From contig NZ_CP041360.1 in the NCBI RefSeq assembly GCF_006965485.1, positions 7,110,501 through 7,174,500 of the forward strand: DNA of 64,000 nt, given 5' to 3'. Source of the stretch: Spirosoma sp. KCTC 42546 (lineage in GTDB: Bacteria > Bacteroidota > Bacteroidia > Cytophagales > Spirosomataceae). The notes beneath the pieces were generated by a model. The model searched no databases, was not told where the DNA came from, and was given only the letters and a program-made list of their open reading frames with translations. This document shows, piece by piece, positions 37,967-47,824 of this stretch (positions are counted from its first letter, which is position 1; each line of letters begins with the position of its first letter). The translations under genes and the position numbers were made by a program.

Positions 37967-39445
37967 ATGAAAAATATAGGAAAGTATTCCGCAGTTTTGG
38001 GCCTGGTTCTGCTAGGCGCCAGTTCATGCAATCGGGATTTGCTTACTCCAATTCCGCAGACATCGGTATCCGATGCATCGGCCTTCAGTACCACAACCCG
38101 GGTACAAACTCAGCTTCTATCGTTGTACGGAGCGCTGAAAGATGGTAACTTCTACGGTGGACGCTATGTGATTTATGGCGATATCCGGGGTGAAGAGTTC
38201 ATTAACGAAACCTCTAACCTGGTTACAGGCTCGGACGTATGGGGGTTAAACGCCACAAACGGTGCTACTGCTGTTGTAAACCTGTGGTATTTCGCTTATC
38301 TGGCCATCAACAAATGCAATATCTTTATTGATGGGATGGCCGCTGGTGGTACCACGGTTGTTGGTGCAGATGCGTCGGCAAAGTACATTGCTGAAGCTAA
38401 ATTGATTCGGGCGCTGAGCTATTACAGCTTGCTTCAGTACTATGCTCGTCCGTATGCAGATGGCAATGGCAGCAAGCCAGGCGTTCCGCTTCGGTTGAAC
38501 GGAATCAAAGGGGTTGGTCAGTCGAATCTGGCGCGGAGCACCGTTGCCGAAGTGTATACGCAAATCCTGAAAGATTTGAACGATGCCGAAACCGGTTTGC
38601 CCTCAACTTACACGGCTGCGTCTGACAATACAACCCGGGCGCATAAAAATACGGCCATTGCCTTAAAAACACGGGTGTATTTAACCATGCAGAATTACGC
38701 CAGTGTTATTACGGAAGCGAACAAGATTGTGAGCGCAACAGCTCCGTTCAAAGCACCTACGGGTGTTCCGCATCAGTTGCAATCGGACATTACAACCGTG
38801 TTCACAACCTATGCTAACCCGGAATCTATCTTCTCGATGCCGATGACCTCCACAACTGGCGATTTCCCCGGCACGCAGAATCAGTTAGCTTATTATTTCT
38901 CGCCTAATACAGCAAATGGTGGCGTTGGAAACGGTGAATATTCACTGAATCCAAAAGGGATTGTTGCTGAACCAACCTGGACGGCTACCGACAAACGGCG
39001 GTCGTTCATTAAGCAATCTGGTACAGGTGCAACAGTTAAAAACTGGTTGAATAAGTACAAAACAGCAAGCCCATATACGGATTGGGTTCCTGTAATACGG
39101 TATTCAGAAGTATTGCTGAACCTGGCAGAAGCAAAAGTTCGCAGCACCAATACGGTAGATGAGCAGGCTGTTGCGCTACTGAATGCCGTTCGTAACCGAT
39201 CCGATGCGGCAACGACCTTTACGGCAGCCAATTTCGCCACGTCAGCTGATCTGGCCAATGCCATTTTGCTGGAGCGTAGAATCGAATTCCTGGGAGAAGG
39301 TCTACGAAATAATGACCTGATGCGTCTGCTCCAAACGATTCCGGCTAAAGGAACGGTACCGGCTAAAGCGCCTACGGAACCAAATTATATCTGGCCTATT
39401 TCGGCTTCAGAACTGGCGTTGAATAATCTCGCTACAGATAACTAA
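37967..39445 (+). CDS. SusD/RagB-family nutrient-binding lipoprotein
   Basis: The 492-residue lipoprotein has its lipobox ending at Cys21 (LLGASSCNRD), then the SusD N-terminal TPR-like part (LLSLYGALKDGNFYGGRY, LWYFAYLAINKCNIFID, YIAEAKLIRALSYYSLLQYY). The C-terminal RagB segment includes WVPVIRYSEVLLNLAEAK and LLERRIEFLGEGLRNNDLMRL. These motifs place it in the SusD superfamily that caps the partner SusC barrel. It is followed by a strong terminator, so SusC and SusD form a two-gene unit. Confidence 0.95.
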   Translation: MKNIGKYSAVLGLVLLGASSCNRDLLTPIPQTSVSDASAFSTTTRVQTQLLSLYGALKDGNFYGGRYVIYGDIRGEEFINETSNLVTGSDVWGLNATNGATAVVNLWYFAYLAINKCNIFIDGMAAGGTTVVGADASAKYIAEAKLIRALSYYSLLQYYARPYADGNGSKPGVPLRLNGIKGVGQSNLARSTVAEVYTQILKDLNDAETGLPSTYTAASDNTTRAHKNTAIALKTRVYLTMQNYASVITEANKIVSATAPFKAPTGVPHQLQSDITTVFTTYANPESIFSMPMTSTTGDFPGTQNQLAYYFSPNTANGGVGNGEYSLNPKGIVAEPTWTATDKRRSFIKQSGTGATVKNWLNKYKTASPYTDWVPVIRYSEVLLNLAEAKVRSTNTVDEQAVALLNAVRNRSDAATTFTAANFATSADLANAILLERRIEFLGEGLRNNDLMRLLQTIPAKGTVPAKAPTEPNYIWPISASELALNNLATDN

Positions 39446-39467
39446 CCAATAAAAGGGTTCTATCTTC

Positions 39468-39504
39468 AAAAAGGCGATTACTCCGATCGGAGTAGTCGCC
39501 TTTT
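39468..39504 (+). terminator. Terminator after the first SusD gene
   Basis: AAAGGCGA...TACTCC pairs with GGAGTAGTCGCCTTT around a GATC loop centred near 39487. The right arm ends in a T run. It lies 23 bases past the stop codon. Confidence 0.88.
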
Positions 39505-39562
39505 ATTATAAAAAAGGCAAAAAAAGTGCCATGAAATAATGAAAAATAAAAATTTCAGGTAG

Positions 39563-39570
39563 TACATTTG
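39563..39570 (+). promoter_or_regulatory. Putative -7 element for the second SusC gene
   Basis: TACATTTG matches TAnnTTTG, 48 bases before the ATG at 39618. A clean TTTG -33 element is not seen 19-20 bases upstream, where the sequence is A-rich. Confidence 0.4.
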
Positions 39571-39617
39571 TCTTTAATTGCAATTTTTTTAAATGACAAT
39601 TTAATCTTTACTCACAA

Positions 39618-42600
39618 ATGAGGAAAATTTTAGTAGGAAGCTGGCTGCTTTGCTTGCTCTTCTGCCTACCTGTGTTGGCACAAGACATTGCTGTTAGTGG
39701 TCGCGTCACTTCATCAGACGACGGCTCTGCCCTACCGGGTGTGAGCGTACAGGTAAAAGGAACAACCCGTGGTGCCATAACCGATGCCAGCGGGAATTAC
39801 TCAATCAACGTACCTGCCAATGCCAGACTTGTATTCAGTTTCATTGGCTATACAGGTCAGGAGGTTGCCGTCGGCAATAAAACGACCGTCAACGTAGTGC
39901 TTGTGGCAGGCTCCCAGAGTCTGGATGAGATTGTGGTAACCGCTCAGGGTATTGAACGGGACAAGCGGTCGCTGGGGTATGCAACGCAGGAAGTAGGCGG
40001 CAACATTCTGGCTCAACGCTCTGAACCGAACCTGCTTAATGCACTCCAGGGTAAACTTGCCGGGGTTAGCATTACCGGTTCCAGTGGTGCGCCAGGTGCA
40101 TCAACCAACATCAACATCCGGGGGATTACGTCGTTCAACGGTAGTAACCAACCGCTGATCGTTGTTGATGGGATTATCTTCAGCAATGATGTTAACAACA
40201 CGCAGAACACCCTCTTTGGTACCCAGCCCTCTAACCGACTGGCCGATATTAATCCAGAAAGCATCGAGTCCGTCAACGTACTGAAAGGACCTGCAGCTGC
40301 TGTATTATATGGATCGCGGGCTTCGGCCGGCGCTATTGTCATCACCACCAAATCGGGTCGTAACCAGAATAATAAGACGGAAGTGACGGTCAATTCATCC
40401 TATAACGTCCAGAACGTATATGGTATACCGAAATTCCAGAATGACTACGGTCAGGGAGCCAATAACCTGTTTACGGCTAATTCAGCCAACTCATGGGGAC
40501 CGGCTTTCGCAGGAGGTCCTACTTCGGTAACGAATACACAGGGACTGGTTGTGCCTTATCAGGCGTATCCAAACAACGTCAAGGATTTCTACAAGCAAGG
40601 AAGCATTATCCAGAATTCGGTTAATATTGCTTCCGGTGATGCCAATCGCAACTACATTATTGCCATTGGAAATACCCTCCAGAACGGAGTTGTACAAAAC
40701 TCGAAGTTTAACCGGACCAACGTCCAGCTTGGGGGGGAATCACGTCTGCAAAATGGCCTGAAGATCAGCGGTACAGGCACTTACGTCCAGACGGTATCGA
40801 CAGGTATTCCAGGTGGTAATGGAGCGAGCGCCTTTGGGCAGATTACCCGTATTCCTCGTAGCTACAACCTGGCCGGCGAGCCTTATCAGGATGCCAATGG
40901 AAAAAGTATTTATTATTCTACGACATCGGTCAATCCACAATGGAGTGTAAATAACGAACGGCTCGATAGCCAAGTAGACCGCTTTTTCGGTAACTTCCAA
41001 ATCAGCTACGACATTGCTAAGTGGCTGAACGTAGCCTACCGGGTAACGGGTGATACGTATACGGATCGTCGTAAATTGACCTTACCGATTGGCGCAGGTC
41101 GTGCACCTTTAGGTCAGGTACAGCAGGATAATTTCTTCCGGAATGAATTGAACGGGGATTTATTGATTACAGCCCGCAAAGACAATTTATTTCTGGAAGG
41201 TCTTAATGCCAACTTGTTGTTAGGCAATAATATTAACCAGCGCAAAACGCAGGAAGTGATAGCAGACGGAGCCTCACTAACCATTCCAGGTTATTATAAT
41301 ATTAATAACGGAACGGTATTTACGGGCAGTGGCGAAACGAGCACACAGCGTCGGTTAGTTGGTTACTATGGTCAATTATCCCTGAATTATAACAACTACA
41401 TATTTGTAGAATTATCAGGACGTGCTGACCAGTCCTCTACCTTACCTCAGGCGAACAACACCTACTTCTATCCGTCGGCATCCGTCAGTTTCGTACCAAC
41501 CGATGCGTTCAAGGTAAACTCAGATGTATTATCGTATGCGAAAGTTCGGGCTAGTGCTGCCCGTGTAGGCCGTGATGCCGATCCGTATCTGTTGAATTCG
41601 GTGTATGTAACTTCAGGCTATGGTAATAACGTGGCCAGTATCGCCTTCCCATTGTCTGTCAATGGTGCCAGTATTCCGGGCTTTGGTATCAGCAGCCGGA
41701 TTGGCAGTAATAGCCTCAAACCTGAGTTTGTTACATCTTACGAAGCCGGTATTAACCTCGGATTCTTTAAAAACCGGTTGAGCATTGATGCTACCTATTT
41801 CGATTCTCGTAGTACGCAGCAGATTTTCAACGTAGCGGTATCGAACTCATCGGGTTATGACACCCGCACAACCAACGTTGGGGAATTGCGTAACCAGGGT
41901 GTTGAAGTAGTTCTGAATGCTACGCCCATACGGGCAGGTGGCTTCAAATGGGATGCAACCCTGAACTATACCCTCATTCGAAATAAGGTCGTGTCCATTG
42001 CACCCGGTGTTGTTTCGTCTAACATCACGGGTAACTCGTTTGTTGGTATCGCACCATCTATTTACGAAGGATTCCCGTATGGTGTAATCGTTGGTACGGC
42101 CAACGCTCGTGCGCAGAGTTCGGATCCCAAAGGGCTATACTATGATGCAACAGGCCAGTATGCGGGCCAATACATCATTAACGGAACCTCTGGCCAGTTT
42201 GCACCCGGTATTGCTAACTCGGTCATTTCAAACCCACAGCCTAACTACACAGCAGGTTTGACCAATACCTTCTCCTATAAAGGTATTGCTTTGTCGGTGT
42301 TAGTTGATACGCGGCAAGGTGGTCAGCTCTACTCATTCAATGCTGTAGATGTCCGGTCGAATGGTACTTTGTATGTAACGGGTCTAGACCGTGACCAGCC
42401 CCGAATTTTACCCGGTGTTATTCAGAATACAGACGGTACGTTCCGGCCTAACAACATTCAACTGCCAGCACAGACGTATTGGCAAGGACTGGGTGGTTTA
42501 GCTTCAGAAGGAGCCGTATTTGATGCTACAGTTTATCGTCTACGCGAAGTAGCGCTGAACTATACGTTACCAAAGAGCTTGTTGAGTAAAACCCCATTCG

Positions 42601-42767
42601 GTGCTATTTCAATAGGTGTTAGTGGTCGTAATTTATATTTCTACGCACCTAACTTCACAGCAGATCCTGAAACCAATACACAGGGCGCTGGTAACATTCA
42701 GGGACTTGACCTGAACGGTCCGCCAAACACCCGCAACTTCGGGGGTAACATTCGGCTTACGTTCTAA
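39618..42767 (+). CDS. SusC/RagA-family TonB-linked outer membrane protein (second copy)
   Basis: The 1049-residue product shares its first 50 residues closely with the upstream SusC (MRKILVGSWLLCLLFCLPVL, SSDDGSALPGVSVQVKG) but has a distinct barrel. The plug carries TAQGIERDKRSLGYATQEV, NIRGITSFNGSNQPLIVVDG and GPAAAVLYGSRASAGAIVIT. It ends RNFGGNIRLTF. The RDKRSLGYATQE wording is characteristic of SusC proteins paired with SusD-like-2 lipoproteins, which fits the next gene. Three genes with 24- and 28-base gaps follow one another here. Substrate unknown; peptides are possible. Confidence 0.95.
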   Translation: MRKILVGSWLLCLLFCLPVLAQDIAVSGRVTSSDDGSALPGVSVQVKGTTRGAITDASGNYSINVPANARLVFSFIGYTGQEVAVGNKTTVNVVLVAGSQSLDEIVVTAQGIERDKRSLGYATQEVGGNILAQRSEPNLLNALQGKLAGVSITGSSGAPGASTNINIRGITSFNGSNQPLIVVDGIIFSNDVNNTQNTLFGTQPSNRLADINPESIESVNVLKGPAAAVLYGSRASAGAIVITTKSGRNQNNKTEVTVNSSYNVQNVYGIPKFQNDYGQGANNLFTANSANSWGPAFAGGPTSVTNTQGLVVPYQAYPNNVKDFYKQGSIIQNSVNIASGDANRNYIIAIGNTLQNGVVQNSKFNRTNVQLGGESRLQNGLKISGTGTYVQTVSTGIPGGNGASAFGQITRIPRSYNLAGEPYQDANGKSIYYSTTSVNPQWSVNNERLDSQVDRFFGNFQISYDIAKWLNVAYRVTGDTYTDRRKLTLPIGAGRAPLGQVQQDNFFRNELNGDLLITARKDNLFLEGLNANLLLGNNINQRKTQEVIADGASLTIPGYYNINNGTVFTGSGETSTQRRLVGYYGQLSLNYNNYIFVELSGRADQSSTLPQANNTYFYPSASVSFVPTDAFKVNSDVLSYAKVRASAARVGRDADPYLLNSVYVTSGYGNNVASIAFPLSVNGASIPGFGISSRIGSNSLKPEFVTSYEAGINLGFFKNRLSIDATYFDSRSTQQIFNVAVSNSSGYDTRTTNVGELRNQGVEVVLNATPIRAGGFKWDATLNYTLIRNKVVSIAPGVVSSNITGNSFVGIAPSIYEGFPYGVIVGTANARAQSSDPKGLYYDATGQYAGQYIINGTSGQFAPGIANSVISNPQPNYTAGLTNTFSYKGIALSVLVDTRQGGQLYSFNAVDVRSNGTLYVTGLDRDQPRILPGVIQNTDGTFRPNNIQLPAQTYWQGLGGLASEGAVFDATVYRLREVALNYTLPKSLLSKTPFGAISIGVSGRNLYFYAPNFTADPETNTQGAGNIQGLDLNGPPNTRNFGGNIRLTF

Positions 42768-42791
42768 TCACCTTATTCATTCGATTTACTT

Positions 42792-44255
42792 ATGAAATTT
42801 ATAATTCCCAAAAGCTACCTGCTGATTCCTGTCTTTTTAGGGATGGGGGCCTGTAGCAAATACCTGGACGTTAACGTAACCCCCAACAACCCGACATCGG
42901 TAACACCGGCGGTGTTGTTGCCAGGTGCTCAAGCTGGTTCTGCATTCGCCAATTCTAATGAATTGAACCGCTTTGCATCAGTATTGGTCCAACAATTGAC
43001 CGGCGCTGCCAACAACCCAGCCAACTACGATGTTTATCAGACCAATGGAGCCGACTTTGGCAACCAGTGGAGTGGTGAACTTTACAACGGTGCATTGGTC
43101 AACTACCAGAAGTTGATCGAGTTAGGCGACGCAACGAACTCGAAAGCCTATTCCGGTATTGCCAAGATCATGAAGGCGTATACCTTCAGCATTGCTACCG
43201 ATGTGTGGGGTGATGTACCTTACTCCCAGGCCTTACAGGGCGAAGCCTTTACAACCCCCCGTATTGATAAGCAGGAAGATATCTACAAAGGCAACGCGTC
43301 GCTGGGCATTCAAAGCCTGTTCGATCTGGTGCGCGAAGGTATCAAGGATCTCGACGCGGCATCGGTGACGAAGCCCGGTGCTGACGATTTGATCTACGGT
43401 GGCGATCTGGCCAAATGGAAACGGGCAGGCAATACGCTGCTGTTGAAATTTGCCATGACCATTAGTCGTAAAGAGCCTGCTCTGGCTACCAGCGTAATCA
43501 ATGAAGTAATTACAGGGAACAACTTTATAAACGCCAACAACGTAGATGCGAATGTAACATTTGGAGCCAGTGTAAACAGCCAGGCACCCATTTACGTGTA
43601 CACGAACCTCAGCACATTCAAGGATGATCTGATTTTGAGTACTCGGTACCTGAATCTGCTTACGGCTCTGAATGATCCACGCCTGCCGATCTTCTTTACC
43701 AAACCAGGGGCTAACTACGTAACCCTTGACAATGGTTTCCGGGGAACATTGCCAACCCCTGTAGCCAACTGGTCGCGCTACAATAAATACGTAACGGGCA
43801 ATAGCGGAGAAGGACCGGTTCGCTTAATCACCAACTTCCAGCGGGCTTTCATTCTGGCCGAAGCCGCTCTTCGTTTGGGTACACCTGGCGATCCACAAGC
43901 ACTTTACAAAGAAGGCATTACCGCGTCGATGACCCTGGCCGGTTTAACGGCTGATCAAATCGCGGCTTACTTCACCGCTAACCCAACCGTGGCTACCCTG
44001 GCTGGAACTACGGAAGAGAAAATTGCGCAGGTGATCACCCAGAAATACATTGCCTTTACGGGGAATGGACTGGAATCCTGGAACGACTATCGTCGGACGG
44101 GCTACCCGGTTCTGCAACCATCCCAGAATGCAGCGGGTATCGATGGAACACGTCCTGTTCGGGCGGTTTACATCAACAACGAAATTCAGCGCAATCCGAA
44201 TTTCACCAATCCAGCCCCGCAGTCAAACGTCCGCGTTTGGTGGGATATTGACTAA
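42792..44255 (+). CDS. SusD-like lipoprotein (SusD-like_2 / RagB subfamily)
   Basis: The 487-residue product has lipobox Cys21 (LGMGACSKYLD) followed by VNVTPNNPTSVTPAVLLPGA, the hallmark opening of the SusD-like_2 subfamily. Further motifs are YTFSIATDVWGDVPYSQAL, WKRAGNTLLLKFAMTISRK and YIAFTGNGLESWNDYRRTGY. It is expected to bind the ligand imported by the adjacent SusC. It follows SusC by 24 bases and precedes a small lipoprotein gene by 28. Confidence 0.94.
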   Translation: MKFIIPKSYLLIPVFLGMGACSKYLDVNVTPNNPTSVTPAVLLPGAQAGSAFANSNELNRFASVLVQQLTGAANNPANYDVYQTNGADFGNQWSGELYNGALVNYQKLIELGDATNSKAYSGIAKIMKAYTFSIATDVWGDVPYSQALQGEAFTTPRIDKQEDIYKGNASLGIQSLFDLVREGIKDLDAASVTKPGADDLIYGGDLAKWKRAGNTLLLKFAMTISRKEPALATSVINEVITGNNFINANNVDANVTFGASVNSQAPIYVYTNLSTFKDDLILSTRYLNLLTALNDPRLPIFFTKPGANYVTLDNGFRGTLPTPVANWSRYNKYVTGNSGEGPVRLITNFQRAFILAEAALRLGTPGDPQALYKEGITASMTLAGLTADQIAAYFTANPTVATLAGTTEEKIAQVITQKYIAFTGNGLESWNDYRRTGYPVLQPSQNAAGIDGTRPVRAVYINNEIQRNPNFTNPAPQSNVRVWWDID

Positions 44256-44283
44256 TTGTTAACGACTTCAAACACGCAATTGA

Positions 44284-44799
44284 ATGAAAAAATATATAAT
44301 ACAAAGTTTACTGCTGGCCCTGCTGGTTGGTGGTAGCTTCTCCTGCAAGGACGACTACATCTACAGCGATCTGGTGCGCGATAACCGCCCGGCAATTCCT
44401 GTAACGTTTCCGGGCACAACAACCTACGGATTCAACCCCTTTATTACTACCTCGATAGCAGGTGGTGGCCCTATTGAGTTCACCTTGTCGATTCCAGCGT
44501 CAAGTGGTCGTACGATTAAGGAAATCACCAAGATTGTGGGAGGGGCAACGGGTATCAACGTCGCTACATTGAATGCGGCCACGGCCACCAGCGCCTACAA
44601 TGCAGCGCCCATAGCAGGTACCGGCACAACGGCCGTGTTTACAACAACACTTGCTGCCTTCAAAACAAAGTACCCAACGGTGGCTACGACGCCGGTAGCC
44701 TTACCCAACTACACCGAAATCCAGTTTCTGTTTCTAGTCACGTTGGACGATGGCACGCAAATCGTTCCGGAACCGGTTCGAGTACGTATTGTAGCCTGA
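44284..44799 (+). CDS. Hypothetical lipoprotein of the second SusC/SusD unit
   Basis: The 171-residue product has a lipoprotein signal peptide with Cys21 (VGGSFSCKDD). The mature protein is beta-rich and Ala/Thr/Gly-rich, with FTLSIPASSGRTIKEITKIV and a C-terminal IQFLFLVTLDDGTQIVPEPV. I do not recognise the family. Its position, 28 bases after the SusD gene and before a terminator, marks it as the third surface component of this import unit, perhaps an accessory ligand-binding protein. Confidence 0.8.
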   Translation: MKKYIIQSLLLALLVGGSFSCKDDYIYSDLVRDNRPAIPVTFPGTTTYGFNPFITTSIAGGGPIEFTLSIPASSGRTIKEITKIVGGATGINVATLNAATATSAYNAAPIAGTGTTAVFTTTLAAFKTKYPTVATTPVALPNYTEIQFLFLVTLDDGTQIVPEPVRVRIVA

Positions 44800-44824
44800 T
44801 TTATCTAGTAAACTAAAGTTTATT

Positions 44825-44856
44825 AAAAAGCCCTCTGAGCAATTGGAGGGCTTTTT
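44825..44856 (+). terminator. Terminator of the second SusC/SusD unit
   Basis: AAAAAGCCCTC (44825-44835) and GAGGGCTTTTT (44846-44856) are exact reverse complements with a T5 tail. It lies 26 bases after the stop codon. Confidence 0.92.
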
Positions 44857-44917
44857 GATTTTCAGCGGTATTGGTCTAACAAATGTGTATTTTAGAGAAA
44901 AGTTACTGGCATCAACC

Positions 44918-46879
44918 ATGCATTTACGAAAAACCGTACAGCTATTTATTCCTGCTTTTCTTTTCATACTTACTACTGCCCAGGCACAATTGCCGATTCG
45001 GGGTACGCAATGGAAAGGGATTATACTTACTCCAGACGCACTGAACGTTCTGTTAAGTTTCCGCGATGACACAATGGTTATTAGTACCGAAACCGATCAT
45101 CGTTCGGTGGAAACAATGCAGTACGACCAAACTGGCGATACGCTTAGCTTGCAGAAAATTGAAGGGCAAAGCTCCTGTAATACCACATCAGTAGGTACGT
45201 ATCGACTTATCTATACTAACAACGGCGAGGGATTCCAGCTACAGCTATTGAGCGACAATTGCCCGCAACGTCAGGAAGCCTTCAGCTCGACCGCATCATT
45301 TATTCGTTTACGCCCTAACCCAACGAATCAACCTCCACGAAACTGGCCTTATCTCGATCCCAAGAACGACTCCGTAGCGGGCATCAGCCTGTATCGGGCG
45401 TATGAGTTATTGGCTGGCCGTAAGTCCGTTCCGGTAGTAGTGGGCGTACTGGATTCGGGTGTCGATCTCACGCATGAAGACTTGCGGGACGTAGTTTGGG
45501 TAAACCCGAAAGAAATTCCTGGCAATTCGATTGACGATGACAAGAATGGCTATACCGATGACCTGAACGGCTGGAATTTCATGGGCGCCAAAGACGGCAC
45601 AACCTATGAGTACGATCAGCCGGAAATCACGCAGACCTATGTTATCCTGAGAACTAAGTACGACAAGCTTACCCCTGCTACTGCCTCCCCAAACGAAAAA
45701 CGACAATACGAGACTTACCAAACCGCAAAAAAACAGTTTCTACAGCGCTACAAGACTAACTTACCGAAATACCTGGCCTTTGCAGACACGGCACAATTCT
45801 GGCGAATCACTCAACAAATCGAGTCCAAATTACCAACTACAGTCACGACCTCAGCAGCCATTCGTGCTATCGACTTCGGGACGGATTCAGTAGCCGTTGC
45901 GGTGCAAACTATTTTAGCAGAGGCCTATCTTCCTCAATATGGCCCGTTCAGTTCCTACGTTGGTCTGGTTCGCAAAAATTGGACGCGGTTCCGGCAGATC
46001 ATGGGCAGCGAGGCTGATATTGCTTACAATCCAGATTATAATCCTCGAAAAACCGTTGGTGATAACCCAGCCAATCCTACGGAGCGTTATTACGGAAGTC
46101 CCACCATGTTAATCGGTCAATCGCAGCAGTTAGCCATGCATGGCAGTCACGTAGCAGGTATTATTGCGGCCAAACGCGGCAATGGGCGGGGCATTGATGG
46201 TGTTGCGGACAACGTTCGGATTATGCCGGTATCGGTTGTACCATCCAATGGCGACGAGCGTGATAAAGATGTTGCCAATGGTATTCTGTATGCCGTTGAA
46301 AATGGCGCTAAAGTGATCAACATGAGTTTTGGCAAGCGCCTGTCGCCCTTTAAAGAACAGGTCGATGCTGCGATTCGATTTGCTGAGGAGCACGATGTGC
46401 TGATTGTTCATGCCGCTGGTAACAACGGCGAAAATTATGACTCGCTCCCCGCCTTTCCGTCGGCACGGTACGAGAGTGGCGAACTAGCCAGGAATGTTCT
46501 TGTAGTTGGTAATAGTACATGGCGCGTTGGCCAGGATTTACCAAGTCGTTCCTCAAATTATGGAGCGCAAACCGTAGATGTGTTTGCACCTGGCACCGCT
46601 ATTCTGTCAACCCTGCCTCATAATCGCTACGCTAGTTTATCAGGCACCAGTATGGCATCGCCCATGACGGCGGGTGTGGCGGCTTTACTTCGTTCGTATT
46701 TCCCGAAGCTAACCGCTGTTCAGGTTAAAGAAATCCTGATGCGAAGTAGTTACCAGCCCGACGTTACGGTTCGTAAACCAGGCCGTTCAGCTCAACAAGT
46801 GCCATTTAAAAACCTAAGCCGCTCAGGCGGTCTACTCAATGCCTATGAAGCCGTGAAAATGGCGATGGAAGTAAAGTGA
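44918..46879 (+). CDS. Exported subtilisin-like serine protease (S8)
   Basis: The ATG at 44918 begins MHLRKTVQLFIPAFLFILTT, a signal peptide; the longer frame starts from a TTG inside the upstream terminator and is rejected. The 653-residue product has the catalytic triad in S8 context: Asp179 in GVLDSGVDLTHEDL, His408 in MHGSHVAGIIAAK, and Ser578 in SGTSMASPMTAGVAALL. The oxyanion Asn lies in HAAGNNGENYD. About 230 residues separate Asp and His, against a few tens in classical subtilisins, so a large domain is inserted there. Residues 25-140 form an N-terminal non-catalytic part. No C-terminal secretion domain is evident. Confidence 0.93.
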   Translation: MHLRKTVQLFIPAFLFILTTAQAQLPIRGTQWKGIILTPDALNVLLSFRDDTMVISTETDHRSVETMQYDQTGDTLSLQKIEGQSSCNTTSVGTYRLIYTNNGEGFQLQLLSDNCPQRQEAFSSTASFIRLRPNPTNQPPRNWPYLDPKNDSVAGISLYRAYELLAGRKSVPVVVGVLDSGVDLTHEDLRDVVWVNPKEIPGNSIDDDKNGYTDDLNGWNFMGAKDGTTYEYDQPEITQTYVILRTKYDKLTPATASPNEKRQYETYQTAKKQFLQRYKTNLPKYLAFADTAQFWRITQQIESKLPTTVTTSAAIRAIDFGTDSVAVAVQTILAEAYLPQYGPFSSYVGLVRKNWTRFRQIMGSEADIAYNPDYNPRKTVGDNPANPTERYYGSPTMLIGQSQQLAMHGSHVAGIIAAKRGNGRGIDGVADNVRIMPVSVVPSNGDERDKDVANGILYAVENGAKVINMSFGKRLSPFKEQVDAAIRFAEEHDVLIVHAAGNNGENYDSLPAFPSARYESGELARNVLVVGNSTWRVGQDLPSRSSNYGAQTVDVFAPGTAILSTLPHNRYASLSGTSMASPMTAGVAALLRSYFPKLTAVQVKEILMRSSYQPDVTVRKPGRSAQQVPFKNLSRSGGLLNAYEAVKMAMEVK

Positions 46880-46971
46880 GTAGATAGGTGGAGTGAGTAA
46901 AGTAGGTGTAGTAAGTTGATTAGTACTGCCCTCACTCCACCTACTCCACTCACTCCACCTATTCCACTCAC
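46876..46971. repeat. 9-nt-unit hairpin element (copy 1)
   Basis: The arms (46876-46915 and 46931-46971) are reverse complements apart from scattered A/G differences, which become G-U pairs on the minus-strand RNA. They are built from a 9-nt unit, GTRAGTGGA-like on the minus strand. The 15-base loop, read on the minus strand, is GGCAGTACTAATCAA. The element fills the gap between two convergent genes and overlaps both stop codons. Confidence 0.85.
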
Positions 46972-47684
46972 TACCAGGCAACTTCTTTCTTATCATGCCA
47001 GAATTTGCCCGTTTCGGATTGTGGCGCTTCGGTAGCCAGCCAGACGATGGTTTCAGCCCCTTTTTCAACGGGTCGGCTGGCATTTGAGCCACCCATATCT
47101 GTACGTACCCAACCCGGATCAACGCAGTTAACCGCTATGTTCTGTCCTTTAAGCGCCCCGGCAAATTGCTTCGTTACTGCATTAAGGGCAGTTTTTGAGA
47201 TGCTATAGGCAGGAGCGTAGGTGGTCATATCATTAAGTGCGCCCGCTCCACTCGATACGTTAATAATACGAGCACCAGACGTACTTTTTTGCAAGTGTTC
47301 AAGAAAATCCTGAATGACTAAGATAGGACCCGTCACATTAGCTTTTAAGGTCCGGTCGAGCATTTCAGTGTTCAGATTCAAGATATCCTCGCCATGATCT
47401 TCGAGTACACCCGCATTGTTGACGAGTACATCGAGATGATCTGCCTTTTGGGAAAACGTGCCACAAGCCGTCCGGATACTGACCGGGTCTGTTACATCAA
47501 GATGCACAAAGGTGGCTTCGTAACCTGCCTGACATAATTCTTCGGCAGCTTCACGACCTTTAGCTATGTCGCGGGCACCAATAAATACGGCAAAACCGTG
47601 TTGGGCAAGCTGACGGGCAATTTCTTTTCCGATTCCTTTATTGGCCCCCGTAATCAGGGCTGTTCGCTGGTGGTGAGTTTTCAT
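46971..47684 (-). CDS. Short-chain dehydrogenase/reductase
   Basis: The ATG at 47684 begins MKTHHQRTALITGANKGIG, the classical SDR cofactor motif TGxxxGxG; 12 upstream in-frame residues are not needed. The 237-residue product has the NNAG motif (LDVLVNNAGVLED), the catalytic Ser in INVSSGAGAL, and the YxxxK pair in YAPAYSISKTALNAV, followed by CVDPGWVRTDMGG. Length and motifs fit carbonyl-reductase-like SDRs. The substrate is unknown. Its stop lies within the 9-nt-unit hairpin. Confidence 0.92.
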   Translation of the reverse strand: MKTHHQRTALITGANKGIGKEIARQLAQHGFAVFIGARDIAKGREAAEELCQAGYEATFVHLDVTDPVSIRTACGTFSQKADHLDVLVNNAGVLEDHGEDILNLNTEMLDRTLKANVTGPILVIQDFLEHLQKSTSGARIINVSSGAGALNDMTTYAPAYSISKTALNAVTKQFAGALKGQNIAVNCVDPGWVRTDMGGSNASRPVEKGAETIVWLATEAPQSETGKFWHDKKEVAW

Positions 47685-47824
47685 ATACACTAAATCTCTT
47701 CTACTCCAAAATGTTTGCAAAAAATCAACCGTAAGCTCAAGTCATTGACCGTTTCCTAAGTGCTGTCATGAAATTTAGTAGTTTAGCAACTATTCTTACT
47801 TACTGAATTATTGACCAGCTCCCA

